DNA of 41,852 nucleotides from Chloroflexota bacterium. Lineage in GTDB: Bacteria; Chloroflexota; UBA11872; UBA12225; JAJDUF01. The notes beneath the pieces are model-generated. The model was not told the origin of the DNA and did no database searches. It saw nothing but the letters and a program-made list of their open reading frames with translations. Location of the stretch: the NCBI GenBank assembly GCA_022826725.1, contig JAJDUF010000021.1, forward strand, positions 1 to 41,852. The letters are read 5' to 3'. The position numbers were made by a program, and so were the translations under genes. Below, one piece after another: positions 1 to 8,374 of this stretch (position 1 is its first letter; each line of letters starts with the position of its first letter).

Positions 1-125
1 CTGTGGGCGGTGAGGGCCAGATACTTGGTCATGGCCGCGGTCAAGGTGGTCTTGCCGTGGTCCACGTGGCCGATGGTGCCCACGTTCACGTGGGGCTTGG
101 TCCGCTCGAACTTCGCCTTCGCCAT
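1..125 (-). CDS. tuf: Translation elongation factor Tu, N-terminal fragment (cut by window edge)
   Basis: EF-Tu is the GTPase that delivers aminoacyl-tRNA to the ribosome. Only about 41 codons are in the window; the gene continues beyond base 1. The translation opens [20 protein letters not shown] and runs into the P-loop GHVDHGKTT, which is diagnostic for the tuf/fusA GTPase family, and the opening residues are those of EF-Tu. The ATG at 125-123 is preceded by an AGGAG-type ribosome site. A tRNA-Thr gene lies 215 bases upstream on the same strand, a common arrangement of tRNA genes next to tuf, and both are probably read from the promoter at 486-515. Confidence 0.97.
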   Translation of the reverse strand, partial: MAKAKFERTKPHVNVGTIGHVDHGKTTLTAAMTKYLALTAH

Positions 126-339
126 GATCGCTCCTGCTCCCTACGTACTTCGCGCCATACTGCCGGCCGTCTCTATGGTACTCGCGCCAGCGCGGGCCAA
201 CAGTTAGGGCACACACGCGGCGCCGCAACCTGATCCCTCCGGACGGCAGGTACACCAGCGGTGGCAACCTATCCTAATGGTGGGTCGGTTGAGAGGGGCC
301 GCGAGGATGCCACACCCTGGAGACTCGCGAGCGCGAAGG

Positions 340-414
340 AGCCCACACCGGGAGTCGAACCCGGGACCTCATTCTTACCAAGAATGCGCTCTACCTCTAC
401 TGAGCTATGCGGGC
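340..414 (-). tRNA. tRNA-Thr (anticodon GGT)
   Basis: The minus strand folds into a standard cloverleaf. The acceptor stem is GCCCGCA paired with TGTGGGC (one G-T pair). The D arm is GCTC/GAGC, the anticodon stem CATTC/GAATG with loop TTGGTAA, and the T arm CCGGG-TTCGACT-CCCGG. The anticodon GGT reads threonine codons ACC and ACT. The discriminator is T and CCA is not encoded. It lies upstream of tuf in the same direction. Confidence 0.97.
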
Positions 415-485
415 AATATGGACCGCAGCGCATACCCGAAGCCCAGCTTTCGGAGCCATGCCGGGCCGAGGCACAACCGACGGGT

Positions 486-515
486 ATTCTACCAATGACC
501 CGGAACCAGCGTCAA
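486..515 (-). promoter_or_regulatory. Sigma70-type promoter for tRNA-Thr and tuf
   Basis: On the minus strand TTGACG (515-510) and TAGAAT (491-486) are separated by 18 bases. The predicted start lies about 65 bases before the tRNA. It is the best match in the 250-base space between the divergent tRNA-Thr/tuf and PspC transcription units. Confidence 0.55.
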
Positions 516-666
516 CCGGAATGATGTTTTAAAGAAGGCTGGAATAACGAGAGTAGGCCGGTGCGAAACATCGTGTCCGGTTTGCTAGTCAAAGCTAACG
601 AAAGATGGTGGTGCGGGTTTGTGCGCCGAGCAGGCCGCAAACAGCGTGCTCAGGGAGGTTGGAGTC

Positions 667-1152
667 ATGGCTAACAGCGATCCGTCTTGGGAAAACCGGC
701 GGTTGTATCGCAGTCGCCGCGAGCGGATGCTCGCGGGTGTATCGGGTGGGCTGGCGGAGTATTTCCACATTGACCCGGTGTTGGTGCGGCTGCTCTTTGT
801 CGTAGCGACGATAGCCAGTGGCGGTGGCGGCCTCCTGGCCTACATCATCCTCGCCATCGTCGTACCTGAGGAGCCGCGGGCGATGAGCGCCGATGACTCC
901 AGCGACCTGCCCCGCTCGGCAGCGGAAATCCCGCCGATGCCGCCGACCTGGTCGGACGACCGGCAAGCCGTCCGGCGGCGCCAGCGGGCCGCGGGCTTCA
1001 TCCTGCTCGCCGTTGGCGTGATCTTCCTCCTGGCGAACTTCGATATCTTCGATTGGGGGAGCCTCTGGCGCGTGTGGCCGGTTCTTCTCGTGCTTGGTGG
1101 TGTCATTCTGTTGCTGCGTCGCACCGGCCGGGGTAAGGACCTCTTCAAGTAG
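667..1152 (+). CDS. PspC-domain membrane protein with LiaF-type C-terminal membrane segments
   Basis: This is a 161-aa inner-membrane protein. The N-terminal half is a PspC domain (RRLYRSRRERMLAGVSGGLA, then YFHIDPVLVRLLFV and a hydrophobic helix to about residue 68). After a Pro/Ser-rich linker there are two more hydrophobic stretches (about 116-131 and 138-152) of the DUF5668 kind found in LiaI/LiaF. PspC and LiaF proteins sense or relay cell-envelope stress. The ATG at 667 is preferred over an in-frame upstream start at 619 because GGAG sits just before it and the PspC homology starts a few residues later. The next gene starts 9 bases downstream, so the two form an operon. Confidence 0.85.
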   Translation: MANSDPSWENRRLYRSRRERMLAGVSGGLAEYFHIDPVLVRLLFVVATIASGGGGLLAYIILAIVVPEEPRAMSADDSSDLPRSAAEIPPMPPTWSDDRQAVRRRQRAAGFILLAVGVIFLLANFDIFDWGSLWRVWPVLLVLGGVILLLRRTGRGKDLFK

Positions 1153-1161
1153 GAGCGACCC

Positions 1162-2187
1162 ATGAGTAACCTCCTGAACGGCGGCGGCCGACGCCTCGGC
1201 TCGATTTTCTTGCCCTTGATCCTGATTGGGCTGGGGGCGCTGCTCTTGCTACAGAACGCGGGACTGATCCAGGTCTCGATCTGGGACGTGGTGAGACGTC
1301 TCTGGCCGCTCATTCCGGTGCTGATTGGCATCGAGCTACTGATGGGACAACGGTCCCCGCGTGCAGCAGTCGTGGTCATGCTGCTCGTCATCAGTTGTGC
1401 CGTCCCCGCCATCATGCTGTTCGCCGTCGATTCGAGCCGGTCGGGGGGCTTGAGCGTGAATATCACCAGCGATCACTCCCCCAGCGAGTTTGCCAGCTTG
1501 CTCCCGCGGATCGAGGAACAGCTTGCGGACGTGGAGCGTGCCGAGGTCCAGCTGCGCTTTGGCGTGGGTGAGCTGCGTCTAGCCAGCCTCCCCGCGTCCA
1601 GCCCCTTACTCGTCGCGGGAGACCTCGCTGCCGGTAGCGGCCGGGAGGCCCCGATGTGGGAGGTAGAGCGGAGACGGGACAGCGAACTGGCCCAGATCGA
1701 GATCGTCAGCGGTTCGGGCACGTTCGACTTCAACAGTGAGGACAATGCCGAGCGTTGGGACTTGCAGCTCAGTCCCGAGATTCCGATAGAACTGGAAGTG
1801 CAGGCCGGAGCCAGCCAGATCGAGCTTGATCTGACCAAGCTCAGGGTCCCGGCGCTGCAAGTGGAGCTAGGTGCGGCGCAGTTACACCTCCGGCTCCCGG
1901 CTCACGGGCATACGGCGGCAACGGTCGAGGCCGGCGCGGCCGACATCACCATTGACATTCCGGCAGACACGCCGGCTCGCATCCGCACGCGCGGTGGGCT
2001 GGCGCAGATCGTGGTTGATACGCAGGCCTTCCCGCGCACTGACGATTCCGATGTCTACCAGTCGCCGGGCTATGACGCATCGCCCGATAACCGGATTGAC
2101 CTGGAGATCAGGACCGGCTTGGCCAAAGTCGAGGTACGCGCGGTGCCGCTCGCTGGGCAGGCCGGGCAAACCGAGGGCGGCGGCTGA
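1162..2187 (+). CDS. LiaF-like membrane protein with extracytoplasmic toastrack beta domain
   Basis: The 341-aa product has three N-terminal hydrophobic segments (about residues 13-31, 43-59 and 70-90) of the DUF5668/LiaF type. A long region with regular beta-strand spacing follows, for example LQVELGAAQLHLRLP and VEAGAADITIDIP, typical of the toastrack (DUF4097/LiaF C-terminal) fold. The family is linked to envelope-stress signalling with PspC proteins, and the adjacent PspC gene supports that role. Topology predicts the beta domain outside the membrane. The ligand and output are not visible. An inverted repeat that could end transcription follows at 2206-2248. Confidence 0.8.
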   Translation: MSNLLNGGGRRLGSIFLPLILIGLGALLLLQNAGLIQVSIWDVVRRLWPLIPVLIGIELLMGQRSPRAAVVVMLLVISCAVPAIMLFAVDSSRSGGLSVNITSDHSPSEFASLLPRIEEQLADVERAEVQLRFGVGELRLASLPASSPLLVAGDLAAGSGREAPMWEVERRRDSELAQIEIVSGSGTFDFNSEDNAERWDLQLSPEIPIELEVQAGASQIELDLTKLRVPALQVELGAAQLHLRLPAHGHTAATVEAGAADITIDIPADTPARIRTRGGLAQIVVDTQAFPRTDDSDVYQSPGYDASPDNRIDLEIRTGLAKVEVRAVPLAGQAGQTEGGG

Positions 2188-2205
2188 GGCGTATAGCGTC
2201 GCGGG

Positions 2206-2248
2206 CCTCACCCCCCGGCCCCCTCTTCACCACGGTGGAGAGGGGGAG
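2206..2248. repeat. Dispersed palindrome, family A copy 1
   Basis: A GC-rich inverted repeat with core CCCCCTCTTCACC/GGTGGAGAGGGGG, preceded by CCTCACCCCCCGG. The same sequence recurs at 9739-9781, 19138-19173 and 21998-22039. It lies between two convergent genes and could act as a bidirectional terminator, but it has no T tract. Confidence 0.8.
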
Positions 2249-2276
2249 TCTGCCGCCTGTCACTTCGGAGGTCTCG

Positions 2277-2798
2277 TCACTCGTTGCTATTGTCGGACGC
2301 CGCCAGGGGTGGTGGTGCAACGAGGTCGTCGAGCGCCACGGCGGGGTCCGGCTCCGGCGGCGCGGCCGGGGCGGGCGTGGGAGTGGGACGGCGGGCAGCG
2401 GGCTGCTGTGCCGGCGGCCGCTGTGGTCGGGGTGGCTCCATGCCGAGGGCGCTGCCCAGCGAGTCGAGTGAGACGCCCGTGAGCCGCGTCGTGCCGGCGG
2501 CGCGGCGCCGGCGCCGCGCCCGCGCCCCGCTGCGGGCCTGCTTACGGAGGTCGCGGAGGTACGACTCGGCGATGTGCCAGACGCTCAGGCCGCCGGTTTC
2601 GACCGACACAAGGGTCTGGCCCGTCGCGTCGCGGACGGCCTTGACCTGTCCGGCCTCGGCCGCGTGCGCGGCCGAGAGGGCAAAGCGGAGCGAGTTTTTG
2701 GAGCGGGCGATGACCTTGATCCGGCGTTGCGTAAAGAAGCGGGCTGCCTCGTCAATGATCTCATTTGGCGGCTTCAACGATAGCACGTCCTGCAGCAT
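2277..2798 (-). CDS. Protein of unknown function, Pro/Ala-rich tail
   Basis: I do not recognise the family. The first 90 residues look like a compact alpha/beta domain with a basic character (FFTQRRIKVIARSKNSLRFA). A strongly basic stretch follows (SGARARRRRRAAG). The last 60 residues are low-complexity Pro/Ala, probably disordered. No signal peptide or membrane segment is seen. AGGAGGA just upstream of the ATG at 2798 supports the start. GC-rich codon use like its neighbours argues it is a resident gene. The basic patch could bind nucleic acid, but that is only an inference. Confidence 0.6.
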   Translation of the reverse strand: MLQDVLSLKPPNEIIDEAARFFTQRRIKVIARSKNSLRFALSAAHAAEAGQVKAVRDATGQTLVSVETGGLSVWHIAESYLRDLRKQARSGARARRRRRAAGTTRLTGVSLDSLGSALGMEPPRPQRPPAQQPAARRPTPTPAPAAPPEPDPAVALDDLVAPPPLAASDNSNE

Positions 2799-2925
2799 GG
2801 CTCCTCCTGCTTATCGGTCCCGGCGCCGGTAAGCCACCATCATACCATGTATCTCTAGGAGCACCGCGCCGAATCGACGGTTTCCAAAGCCGTGATTCTT
2901 CCCTCGTTGGCGGCTGTTGCCGGCG

Positions 2926-2955
2926 TTGACTGCCCGGTGACGCTGCCGATACACT
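2926..2955 (+). promoter_or_regulatory. Candidate promoter of the riboflavin operon
   Basis: TTGACT (2926-2931) and TACACT (2950-2955) are separated by 18 bases. Transcription would start near 2962, leaving only about 25 bases before ribD. There is no room for an FMN riboswitch, and none of its conserved sequence is visible upstream. Confidence 0.5.
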
Positions 2956-2985
2956 TCGTGGAGGCGACTGCGGGACATACGAACG

Positions 2986-4101
2986 GTGTTTATGCAGCGT
3001 GCGCTCACGCTGGCCCGACGCGCCAAAGGGCGGACCAGTCCTAATCCGGCAGTCGGCGCCGTCGTGGTGCGTGACAACCGGATCGTTGGCACCGGCTGGA
3101 CCCAGCCGGCCGGTCAAGATCACGCGGAGGTCATGGCGCTGCGGACGGCGGGCGCGGCTGCAAGCGGTGCTGCGCTCTACGTCACGCTGGAGCCGTGTCA
3201 CCGCTGGGGGCGCACGCCGCCCTGTACGGACGCGATTCGGGCGGCCGGGATTGCCGCCGTGCAGGTCGCCACGCTCGACCCCAACCCCCGCGAATCCGGC
3301 CAGGGGGTCGCGACGCTGCGGAGCGCCGGTATTCATGTCGCGGTTGACGAGGAGCAGGCGGCGGCGCGGGCACTCAACGCCGACTACGCCCGCTTTGTGA
3401 CCGCGCAGCGCCCCTGGATTGTGGCCAAGTACGCGATGAGTCTGGACGGCAAGATCGCGACGCGCACGGGCGCCTCCCGCTACCTGACCGGCCCGGCGGC
3501 CCGCGCCGACGTACATCGCCTGCGCGACGAGGTGGACGCTATTCTGGTCGGCGTCAACACGGTGCTCCGGGACGATCCGCTACTCACGACGCGCCTGTCG
3601 GCAGAGGCGCTAGGCCGGGAGCCGCGCCAGCCGTGGCGCCTGGTACTCGATAGCCAAGCGCGGACGCCGCCGGACTCGCGCCTGCTCGATCCGGCGCTGC
3701 CCGGACGGACAACCCTCTGCATCACCGCGGCTGCTCCCGCCGCGTGCGTGGCCGCCCTGCGCGCGCGGGGAGCGGACCTCCTCGCGTTGCCCGGCGACGC
3801 GGACGGACGGCTCGATCTGGCGGCGTTAGCTACCGAGCTAGGCCGTGGTGGGGTGATGAGCTTGCTCGTCGAGGGTGGTGCCACGGTCCACGGCGCCTTT
3901 CTGGCGGCCGGGCTGGTGGATCGCGTGACGGTCTACGTCGCGCCCCTCTTGGTCGGCGGCGCCGACGCCCCGGGGCCGATTGGCGGCGTCGGCGTGTCGG
4001 AATTAAGTGAGGCGATCCGCCCGGCGGCGCTACGTGTCGAGCGCCTGGGAGCAGACGTGAAGCTCACTGCGGACCTCACTGTTGCGGAGTGGCCCGATTG
4101 A
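2986..4101 (+). CDS. ribD: Bifunctional riboflavin deaminase/reductase RibD
   Basis: RibD deaminates the pyrimidine intermediate made from GTP and then reduces its ribosyl chain, the second and third steps of riboflavin synthesis in the cytoplasm. The deaminase zinc site is visible as HAE (46-48) and PCHRWGRTPPC (Cys71, Cys80). The C-terminal reductase domain starts near residue 140 (KYAMSLDGKIATRTGASRYL) and has LLVEGGATVHGAFL near the end. The 371-aa length is normal. The start is uncertain: GTG 2986 or ATG 2992, both without a good ribosome site; GGAGG at 2960-2964 is too far from either. It is the first gene of the rib cluster; ribE follows after 72 bases. Confidence 0.95.
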   Translation: MFMQRALTLARRAKGRTSPNPAVGAVVVRDNRIVGTGWTQPAGQDHAEVMALRTAGAAASGAALYVTLEPCHRWGRTPPCTDAIRAAGIAAVQVATLDPNPRESGQGVATLRSAGIHVAVDEEQAAARALNADYARFVTAQRPWIVAKYAMSLDGKIATRTGASRYLTGPAARADVHRLRDEVDAILVGVNTVLRDDPLLTTRLSAEALGREPRQPWRLVLDSQARTPPDSRLLDPALPGRTTLCITAAAPAACVAALRARGADLLALPGDADGRLDLAALATELGRGGVMSLLVEGGATVHGAFLAAGLVDRVTVYVAPLLVGGADAPGPIGGVGVSELSEAIRPAALRVERLGADVKLTADLTVAEWPD

Positions 4102-4173
4102 CGATGAGTACCGGGCTGCACTACCGATTGCGATATTCCGATATGATTATCGCCTGACGAAGGTTGGTGGAAG

Positions 4174-4779
4174 ATGTTCACCGGTCTGGTCGAGGAAACG
4201 GGTATTATCACGACGCGCCGTGAGGTCACAGACGGACTGCGACTCGTTATACGTGCTAGTCTTGTCCTCGCGGCGCTCCGGCTTGGTGAGAGTATTGCTG
4301 TCAGCGGCGTCTGTCTGACCGTTGTTGAAAGGGACGGTGATACCTTCGCCGTGGATTGCTCGCCCGAAACGCTGCGACGCACGACGCTCGGCGGGCTAGG
4401 TGTGGGCAGTCCGGTGCATTTGGAGCGTCCGCTTGCCGCCGATGGGCGGTTTGGAGGACACTTTGTGCAGGGCCACGTGGATGGGACCGGACGGGTGCTC
4501 TGGCAACGGCGTGAAGGAGATTCGCTCCTCGTCGCGTACTCGGCGCCGGCGGGGGTGGCCCCGTATCTGGTGCCCAAGGGGTCGGTCACGGTGGATGGCG
4601 TGAGCCTCACGGTCGTTGATTGTAGCCCGACGCAGTTCACGGTGGCGCTGATTCCGCATACGCTGGCCGTGACCAGATTCGACCGGCTGACGACCGGGGA
4701 CCGCGTCAACCTGGAAGCCGACATCCTCGCCAAGTACGTGGCGAAGGCGCTCGAAGTGCAGCAGAGTGGCGCTCTGTAG
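4174..4779 (+). CDS. ribE: Riboflavin synthase, alpha-type
   Basis: Catalyses dismutation of two 6,7-dimethyl-8-ribityllumazine molecules to riboflavin and the pyrimidine that is recycled by RibH. The protein opens with the family hallmark [10 protein letters not shown] and contains two similar lumazine-binding barrels (about 1-95 and 96-195), the second starting [27 protein letters not shown] and [13 protein letters not shown] strands occupy matching places in the two halves. The 201-aa length is typical. GGTGG before the ATG is the ribosome site. Confidence 0.95.
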   Translation: MFTGLVEETGIITTRREVTDGLRLVIRASLVLAALRLGESIAVSGVCLTVVERDGDTFAVDCSPETLRRTTLGGLGVGSPVHLERPLAADGRFGGHFVQGHVDGTGRVLWQRREGDSLLVAYSAPAGVAPYLVPKGSVTVDGVSLTVVDCSPTQFTVALIPHTLAVTRFDRLTTGDRVNLEADILAKYVAKALEVQQSGAL

Positions 4780-4816
4780 AGCACCCGGCCGCTCCGGCGG
4801 TCTAGGGGAAAGTGGA

Positions 4817-5533
4817 GTGAAGGGCGTGCCGACAGCGACAACAGCAACGATTGAAGAGGCGCTCACCGACTACCGGCGTGGTCGGATGGTTATTATTGTG
4901 GACGATGAGCAGCGGGAGAACGAGGGCGATCTCGCGTTGCCGGCCACACACGTCACGCCGGAGGCCATCAACTTCATGGCCACGCATGGTCGTGGTCTCA
5001 TTTGTACGCCGATGATCGGAGAGCGGCTGGACGAGCTAGGGATACCGCTCATCGAGCCGGTCAACGCCGGTCATATGCACACCGCCTTTACCCATCCGGT
5101 GGACGCTCGCTATGCCACGAGCACGGGTATCTCGACGGCGGACCGGGCCTCGACCATTCGCGCGCTCATTGCGCCGGAGAGCCGGCCGGAGGACTTTACG
5201 CACCCCGGGCACGTATTTCCGTTGCGGGTGCGGGACGGCGGAGTACTGGTGCGGCCGGGACAGACGGAGGCCTCGGTTGATCTGGCGCGGCTGGCCGGGT
5301 TGTATCCGGCGGCGGTGATCTGCGAGATCATGAACGACGACGGGACGATGGCACGGATGCCCGATCTGGAGGTCTTTGCCGCCAAGCACGGCTTGAAGAT
5401 TCTCACTATCGCCGACCTCATTACGCACCTGCAGGCCAACGGCGCGCCGAGCGACGGTCACGCCCATGCCGGTCTGACCCATCGCAACGGCGTGTCAACG
5501 CATACGCCGCTGACGCAGCACCAGCTACGATGA
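4817..5533 (+). CDS. ribB: 3,4-dihydroxy-2-butanone-4-phosphate synthase, stand-alone copy
   Basis: Converts ribulose 5-phosphate to the four-carbon precursor of riboflavin. The acidic metal/substrate loop [10 protein letters not shown] and the later HPGHVFPLR and [12 protein letters not shown] motifs are present. It is followed at once by a second copy fused to GTP cyclohydrolase II (ribBA); the stop overlaps the next ATG (ATGA, 5530-5533), so translation is coupled. Bases 5261-5388 match 5977-6104 at 127 of 128 positions, while the region around residues 60-125 has diverged and carries FTHPVDAR where the second copy has FTVSIGAR. It may be a redundant or altered-function paralog. GTG 4817 was chosen (AGGGGA 7 bases upstream); GTG 4826 is also possible. 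Confidence 0.9.
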   Translation: MKGVPTATTATIEEALTDYRRGRMVIIVDDEQRENEGDLALPATHVTPEAINFMATHGRGLICTPMIGERLDELGIPLIEPVNAGHMHTAFTHPVDARYATSTGISTADRASTIRALIAPESRPEDFTHPGHVFPLRVRDGGVLVRPGQTEASVDLARLAGLYPAAVICEIMNDDGTMARMPDLEVFAAKHGLKILTIADLITHLQANGAPSDGHAHAGLTHRNGVSTHTPLTQHQLR

Positions 5534-6753
5534 CCGCAAAGAGGGACGACGTGCCGACGGCGACGGTTGAAGAGGCGCTCACCGACTACCAGCGTGGTCG
5601 GATGGTCATCATCGTGGATGATGAGGAGCGGGAGAACGAGGGCGATCTCGCGCTGGCGGCCGAGCACGTCACGCCGGAAGCGATCAACTTCATGGCCATG
5701 TATGGCCGCGGCCTTATCTGCCTGCCGCTGACCGGCGAGCGCCTCGACGAGCTGAAGCTGACGCCGATGACGCAGGTGAATACCTCGCGCATGGGCACGG
5801 CGTTCACGGTCTCGATTGGCGCGCGGAAAGGGACGACTACCGGCATCTCCGCCGCCGACCGCGCGACCACCGTGCGGGCGGCGATTGATCCGCGCACGGA
5901 ACCCGGCGACCTGGCGCGGCCCGGGCACGTGTTTCCGTTACGGGTGCGGGATGGCGGGGTGTTGGTGCGGCCGGGGCAGACGGAGGCCTCGGTTGATCTG
6001 GCGCGGCTGGCCGGGTTGTATCCGGCGGCGGTGATCTGCGAGATCATGAACGACGACGGGACGATGGCGCGGATGCCCGATCTGGAGGTCTTTGCCGCCA
6101 AGCATGACTTGAAGATTCTCACCATCGCCGACCTCATCACGCACCGCCGGCGGCACGAGCTGACGGTGCGCCGCGTGGCGACGACGCCGATGCCGACGGA
6201 GCACGGCGAGTTCACCGCCCACGCCTATGAGGACATTACTCGTGGCGAGGAGCACGTCGCACTCGTCAAGGGTGACGTTGCCAACTCGGACGAGCCGGTG
6301 CTGGTCCGGGTCCACTCTCGGTGTCTGACGGGAGATTCCTTCCACTCGCTGCGTTGCGACTGCGGCCAGGAGTTGCGCTGGTGTATGGAGCGGGTCGAGC
6401 AAGAGGGGCGCGGCGTGGTGCTGTACATGGACCAGGAGGGGCGCGGTATCGGGCTGCATAACAAGATGCGCGCCTACGAGTTGCAAGATCGTGGCCTCGA
6501 TACCATTGAGGCCAACGAGCGCCTGGGGTTTCCGATGGACCTGCGCGAGTACGGGATCGGGGTGCAAATCCTCGCCGACTTGGGCGTGCGGCGTATGCGG
6601 CTGCTGACGAACAATCCTAAGAAGCTGGCCGGCCTCGGCAGCTTTGGTCTGGAGATCGTGGAGCAAATCCCCATTCCGGTGCAAAGCAATCCGCACAACG
6701 AGCGCTACCTGCGGACCAAGCGCGACAAGATGGGGCACCTGCTCGAAGTCTGA
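5530..6753 (+). CDS. ribBA: Bifunctional DHBP synthase / GTP cyclohydrolase II
   Basis: Makes both starting materials of riboflavin. The N-terminal half (to about residue 205) is DHBP synthase with [19 protein letters not shown] and NDDGTMAR. The C-terminal half is GTP cyclohydrolase II with the zinc cysteines in [15 protein letters not shown], the catalytic [16 protein letters not shown] region and the NPKKL motif. The 407-aa length is normal for RibBA. ATG 5530 overlaps the previous stop; GTG 5551, preceded by AGAGGGA, aligns with the start of the upstream paralog and may be the real start. Family B palindrome follows the stop. Confidence 0.95.
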   Translation: MTAKRDDVPTATVEEALTDYQRGRMVIIVDDEERENEGDLALAAEHVTPEAINFMAMYGRGLICLPLTGERLDELKLTPMTQVNTSRMGTAFTVSIGARKGTTTGISAADRATTVRAAIDPRTEPGDLARPGHVFPLRVRDGGVLVRPGQTEASVDLARLAGLYPAAVICEIMNDDGTMARMPDLEVFAAKHDLKILTIADLITHRRRHELTVRRVATTPMPTEHGEFTAHAYEDITRGEEHVALVKGDVANSDEPVLVRVHSRCLTGDSFHSLRCDCGQELRWCMERVEQEGRGVVLYMDQEGRGIGLHNKMRAYELQDRGLDTIEANERLGFPMDLREYGIGVQILADLGVRRMRLLTNNPKKLAGLGSFGLEIVEQIPIPVQSNPHNERYLRTKRDKMGHLLEV

Positions 6754-6769
6754 GCGCCGCTTGCTTTGT

Positions 6770-6828
6770 CCCCCCTATGGTCCCCCCGCTGCGCGGGGGG
6801 ACGGGCGCAACATGTTGCGCCCCTACGG
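6770..6828. repeat. Dispersed palindrome, family B copy 1
   Basis: The element has three parts: CCCCCTATGGT, a hairpin CCCCCCGC-TGC-GCGGGGGG, and the perfect 20-bp palindrome GGGCGCAACATGTTGCGCCC followed by CCTACGG. An almost identical copy lies at 28646-28703, and shorter ones at 26663-26693, 9823-9853 (inverted), 12167-12200 and 16605-16639. It separates ribBA from the Uma2 gene. Confidence 0.85.
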
Positions 6829-6939
6829 CTTGGCCCATACCTCCCCCAGTTGGTACCACGGAAGGGGTTGGGGGTAGGCCGCCCCGTGCTACACTGAAGC
6901 GGGACTGCGTGGCCGGTGCGAGGATGCGGGAGAGCTACC

Positions 6940-7635
6940 ATGGTGACGACGACGCCGATACTGCCGCCAGCGCCCGCTGCGGCAGACGTCTACTATCCCG
7001 AAGCGGATGGCCAACCTGTGGCTGAAACCGATGTCCACCGCCAGTTGATGTTCGAGTTGATCAGCATGCTCCAGGCCTTCTTCCGCGACGATCCACACGT
7101 CTACATCAGTGGCAATCTGTTCGTGTACTACCGGGAAGGTGATCCGCGGCAGGTGGTCGCGCCCGACGTGTTTGTGGTCCCGGGCATCCCCAACGAGCAA
7201 CGGCGTATCTACAAGCTGTGGGAGGAAGGCGTGGTCCCGGCGGTGGTCTTCGAACTGACCTCACGCAGCACGCGCCGGGAAGACCTCCGCAGCAAGTACG
7301 ACCTCTACGAACGGCTGGGGGTGACGGAGTATTTCCTGTTCGATCCGCTCGACGAATACTTGCGGCCGCCACTTCAGGGGTATCGCTTGCGCCAAGGCCG
7401 GTACCGGCCGCTGGCGGTAGATTCGGATGGGTCGCTTTGGAGTGCGGCGCTAGGGCTGGCGCTGCACGCACGCGGCGAGCATCTGCGGCTGTATGACCCG
7501 GAGCGCCAGCGGTGGCTGCCGATGCCACAGGAAGCGGAAGCGGCGTGGCGCGCGGCGGAAGAGCGGGCGCTGGTGGCCGAGGCGGAGGTGGCCCGGCTGC
7601 GGGCGCTGCTCAGTGACCGCGGTCAGGCCTCGTGA
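6940..7635 (+). CDS. Uma2-family (DUF820) PD-(D/E)XK nuclease-like protein
   Basis: Uma2 proteins have a restriction-endonuclease-like core and are strongly expanded in Cyanobacteria and Chloroflexota; their role is unsettled. The core motifs are visible: VVAPDVFVVPG carrying the catalytic Asp, then VVFELTSRSTRRED (Glu of the E-x-K/S motif) and KYDLYERLGVTEYFLFDP. A C-terminal helix (about 190-228, WRAAEERALVAEAEVARLRA) is coiled-coil-like, as is usual. ATG 6940 was chosen because GGGAGAG lies 5 bases upstream; 6916 is an alternative. It sits between ribBA and ribH but is set off by repeats on both sides, so it may be an insertion into the cluster rather than a functional member. Confidence 0.88.
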   Translation: MVTTTPILPPAPAAADVYYPEADGQPVAETDVHRQLMFELISMLQAFFRDDPHVYISGNLFVYYREGDPRQVVAPDVFVVPGIPNEQRRIYKLWEEGVVPAVVFELTSRSTRREDLRSKYDLYERLGVTEYFLFDPLDEYLRPPLQGYRLRQGRYRPLAVDSDGSLWSAALGLALHARGEHLRLYDPERQRWLPMPQEAEAAWRAAEERALVAEAEVARLRALLSDRGQAS

Positions 7636-7648
7636 GGGGCCGCGCCGG

Positions 7649-7704
7649 CCTCCCCATGGCCCCCTGCTACGCAAGGGGACGAGGGCAGCCACAAGGGTTG
7701 CCCC
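7649..7704. repeat. Degenerate family B palindrome
   Basis: CCTCCCCATGGCCCCCTGC and GCAAGGGGACGAGGGCAGCC, then AAGGGTTGCCCC: the same order of parts as family B with many substitutions. It separates the Uma2 gene from ribH. Confidence 0.5.
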
Positions 7705-7822
7705 GACGGCAGACATCCCGCAACGCTCTCTGGCAATGCCAACCGATCATTGCCGCTCGCTGCGGAGTGGTAGCATTGGCTACGCAAGAGACCGCCAGCG
7801 GTCAGCGTGAGGGAGGCCACCG

Positions 7823-8341
7823 ATGGGGCAGACGTGGGAAGGCTCGGTTGTCGGCCAAGGGTTGCGCGTGGGTATCGTCGCAGCCCGCTTCAACGAGTTC
7901 GTCACCAAGGAGCTACTCAGCGGTGCAATTGGCACCCTGCGGCGGCACGGCGTCGCGGACGATGCCATTGACGTGGCGCGCGTGCCCGGCTCGCTGGAAC
8001 TGCCGGTCATTGCCAAGCGGCTCGCGGCCTCGGGCAAGTACGACGTGATTCTCTGCCTCGGCACGGTCATTCGGGGGTCTACGCCGCACTTCGAGTACGT
8101 CGCGGCGCAATCCGCCGCTGGCATCGCGCGGGCCGCGCTGGATACGGATGTGCCGGTGATCTTCGGCGTCATCACGACGGACACCATCGAGCAGGCGATA
8201 GACCGCGCCGGTGTCAAGGAAGGCAACAAAGGCGCCGAGGCCGCAGTGGCCGCTATTGAGATGGCTACCCTCGGCCAGGAGATCAACGCGGCGCTCGGAT
8301 CGTCTACGCCGACTCCCCTCGTGCGGGCCGAGGCGAGCTAG
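7823..8341 (+). CDS. ribH: 6,7-dimethyl-8-ribityllumazine synthase
   Basis: Condenses the butanone phosphate from RibB with the pyrimidine from RibD to form lumazine, the substrate of RibE. Family features seen: [51 protein letters not shown] with the catalytic His, and [21 protein letters not shown]. The length of 172 aa is slightly above normal because of a short C-terminal tail. GGGAGG lies 6 bases before the ATG. It completes the pathway, 1 kb after ribBA. Confidence 0.96.
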   Translation: MGQTWEGSVVGQGLRVGIVAARFNEFVTKELLSGAIGTLRRHGVADDAIDVARVPGSLELPVIAKRLAASGKYDVILCLGTVIRGSTPHFEYVAAQSAAGIARAALDTDVPVIFGVITTDTIEQAIDRAGVKEGNKGAEAAVAAIEMATLGQEINAALGSSTPTPLVRAEAS

Positions 8342-8374
8342 GCCAGGCGCCGACGGCCGAGGGAGAGGCTACCA

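Noticed and set aside
4102..4173. A promoter between ribD and ribE (TTGACG near 4099, TATGAT near 4140)
   Set aside because: The two boxes are separated by about 35 bases, too far for one promoter, and no other pair fits.
3933..4847. A 304-codon minus-strand frame over ribD/ribE
   Set aside because: Ser/Thr/Arg-rich shadow of the rib genes with no family match; the plus-strand genes are certain.
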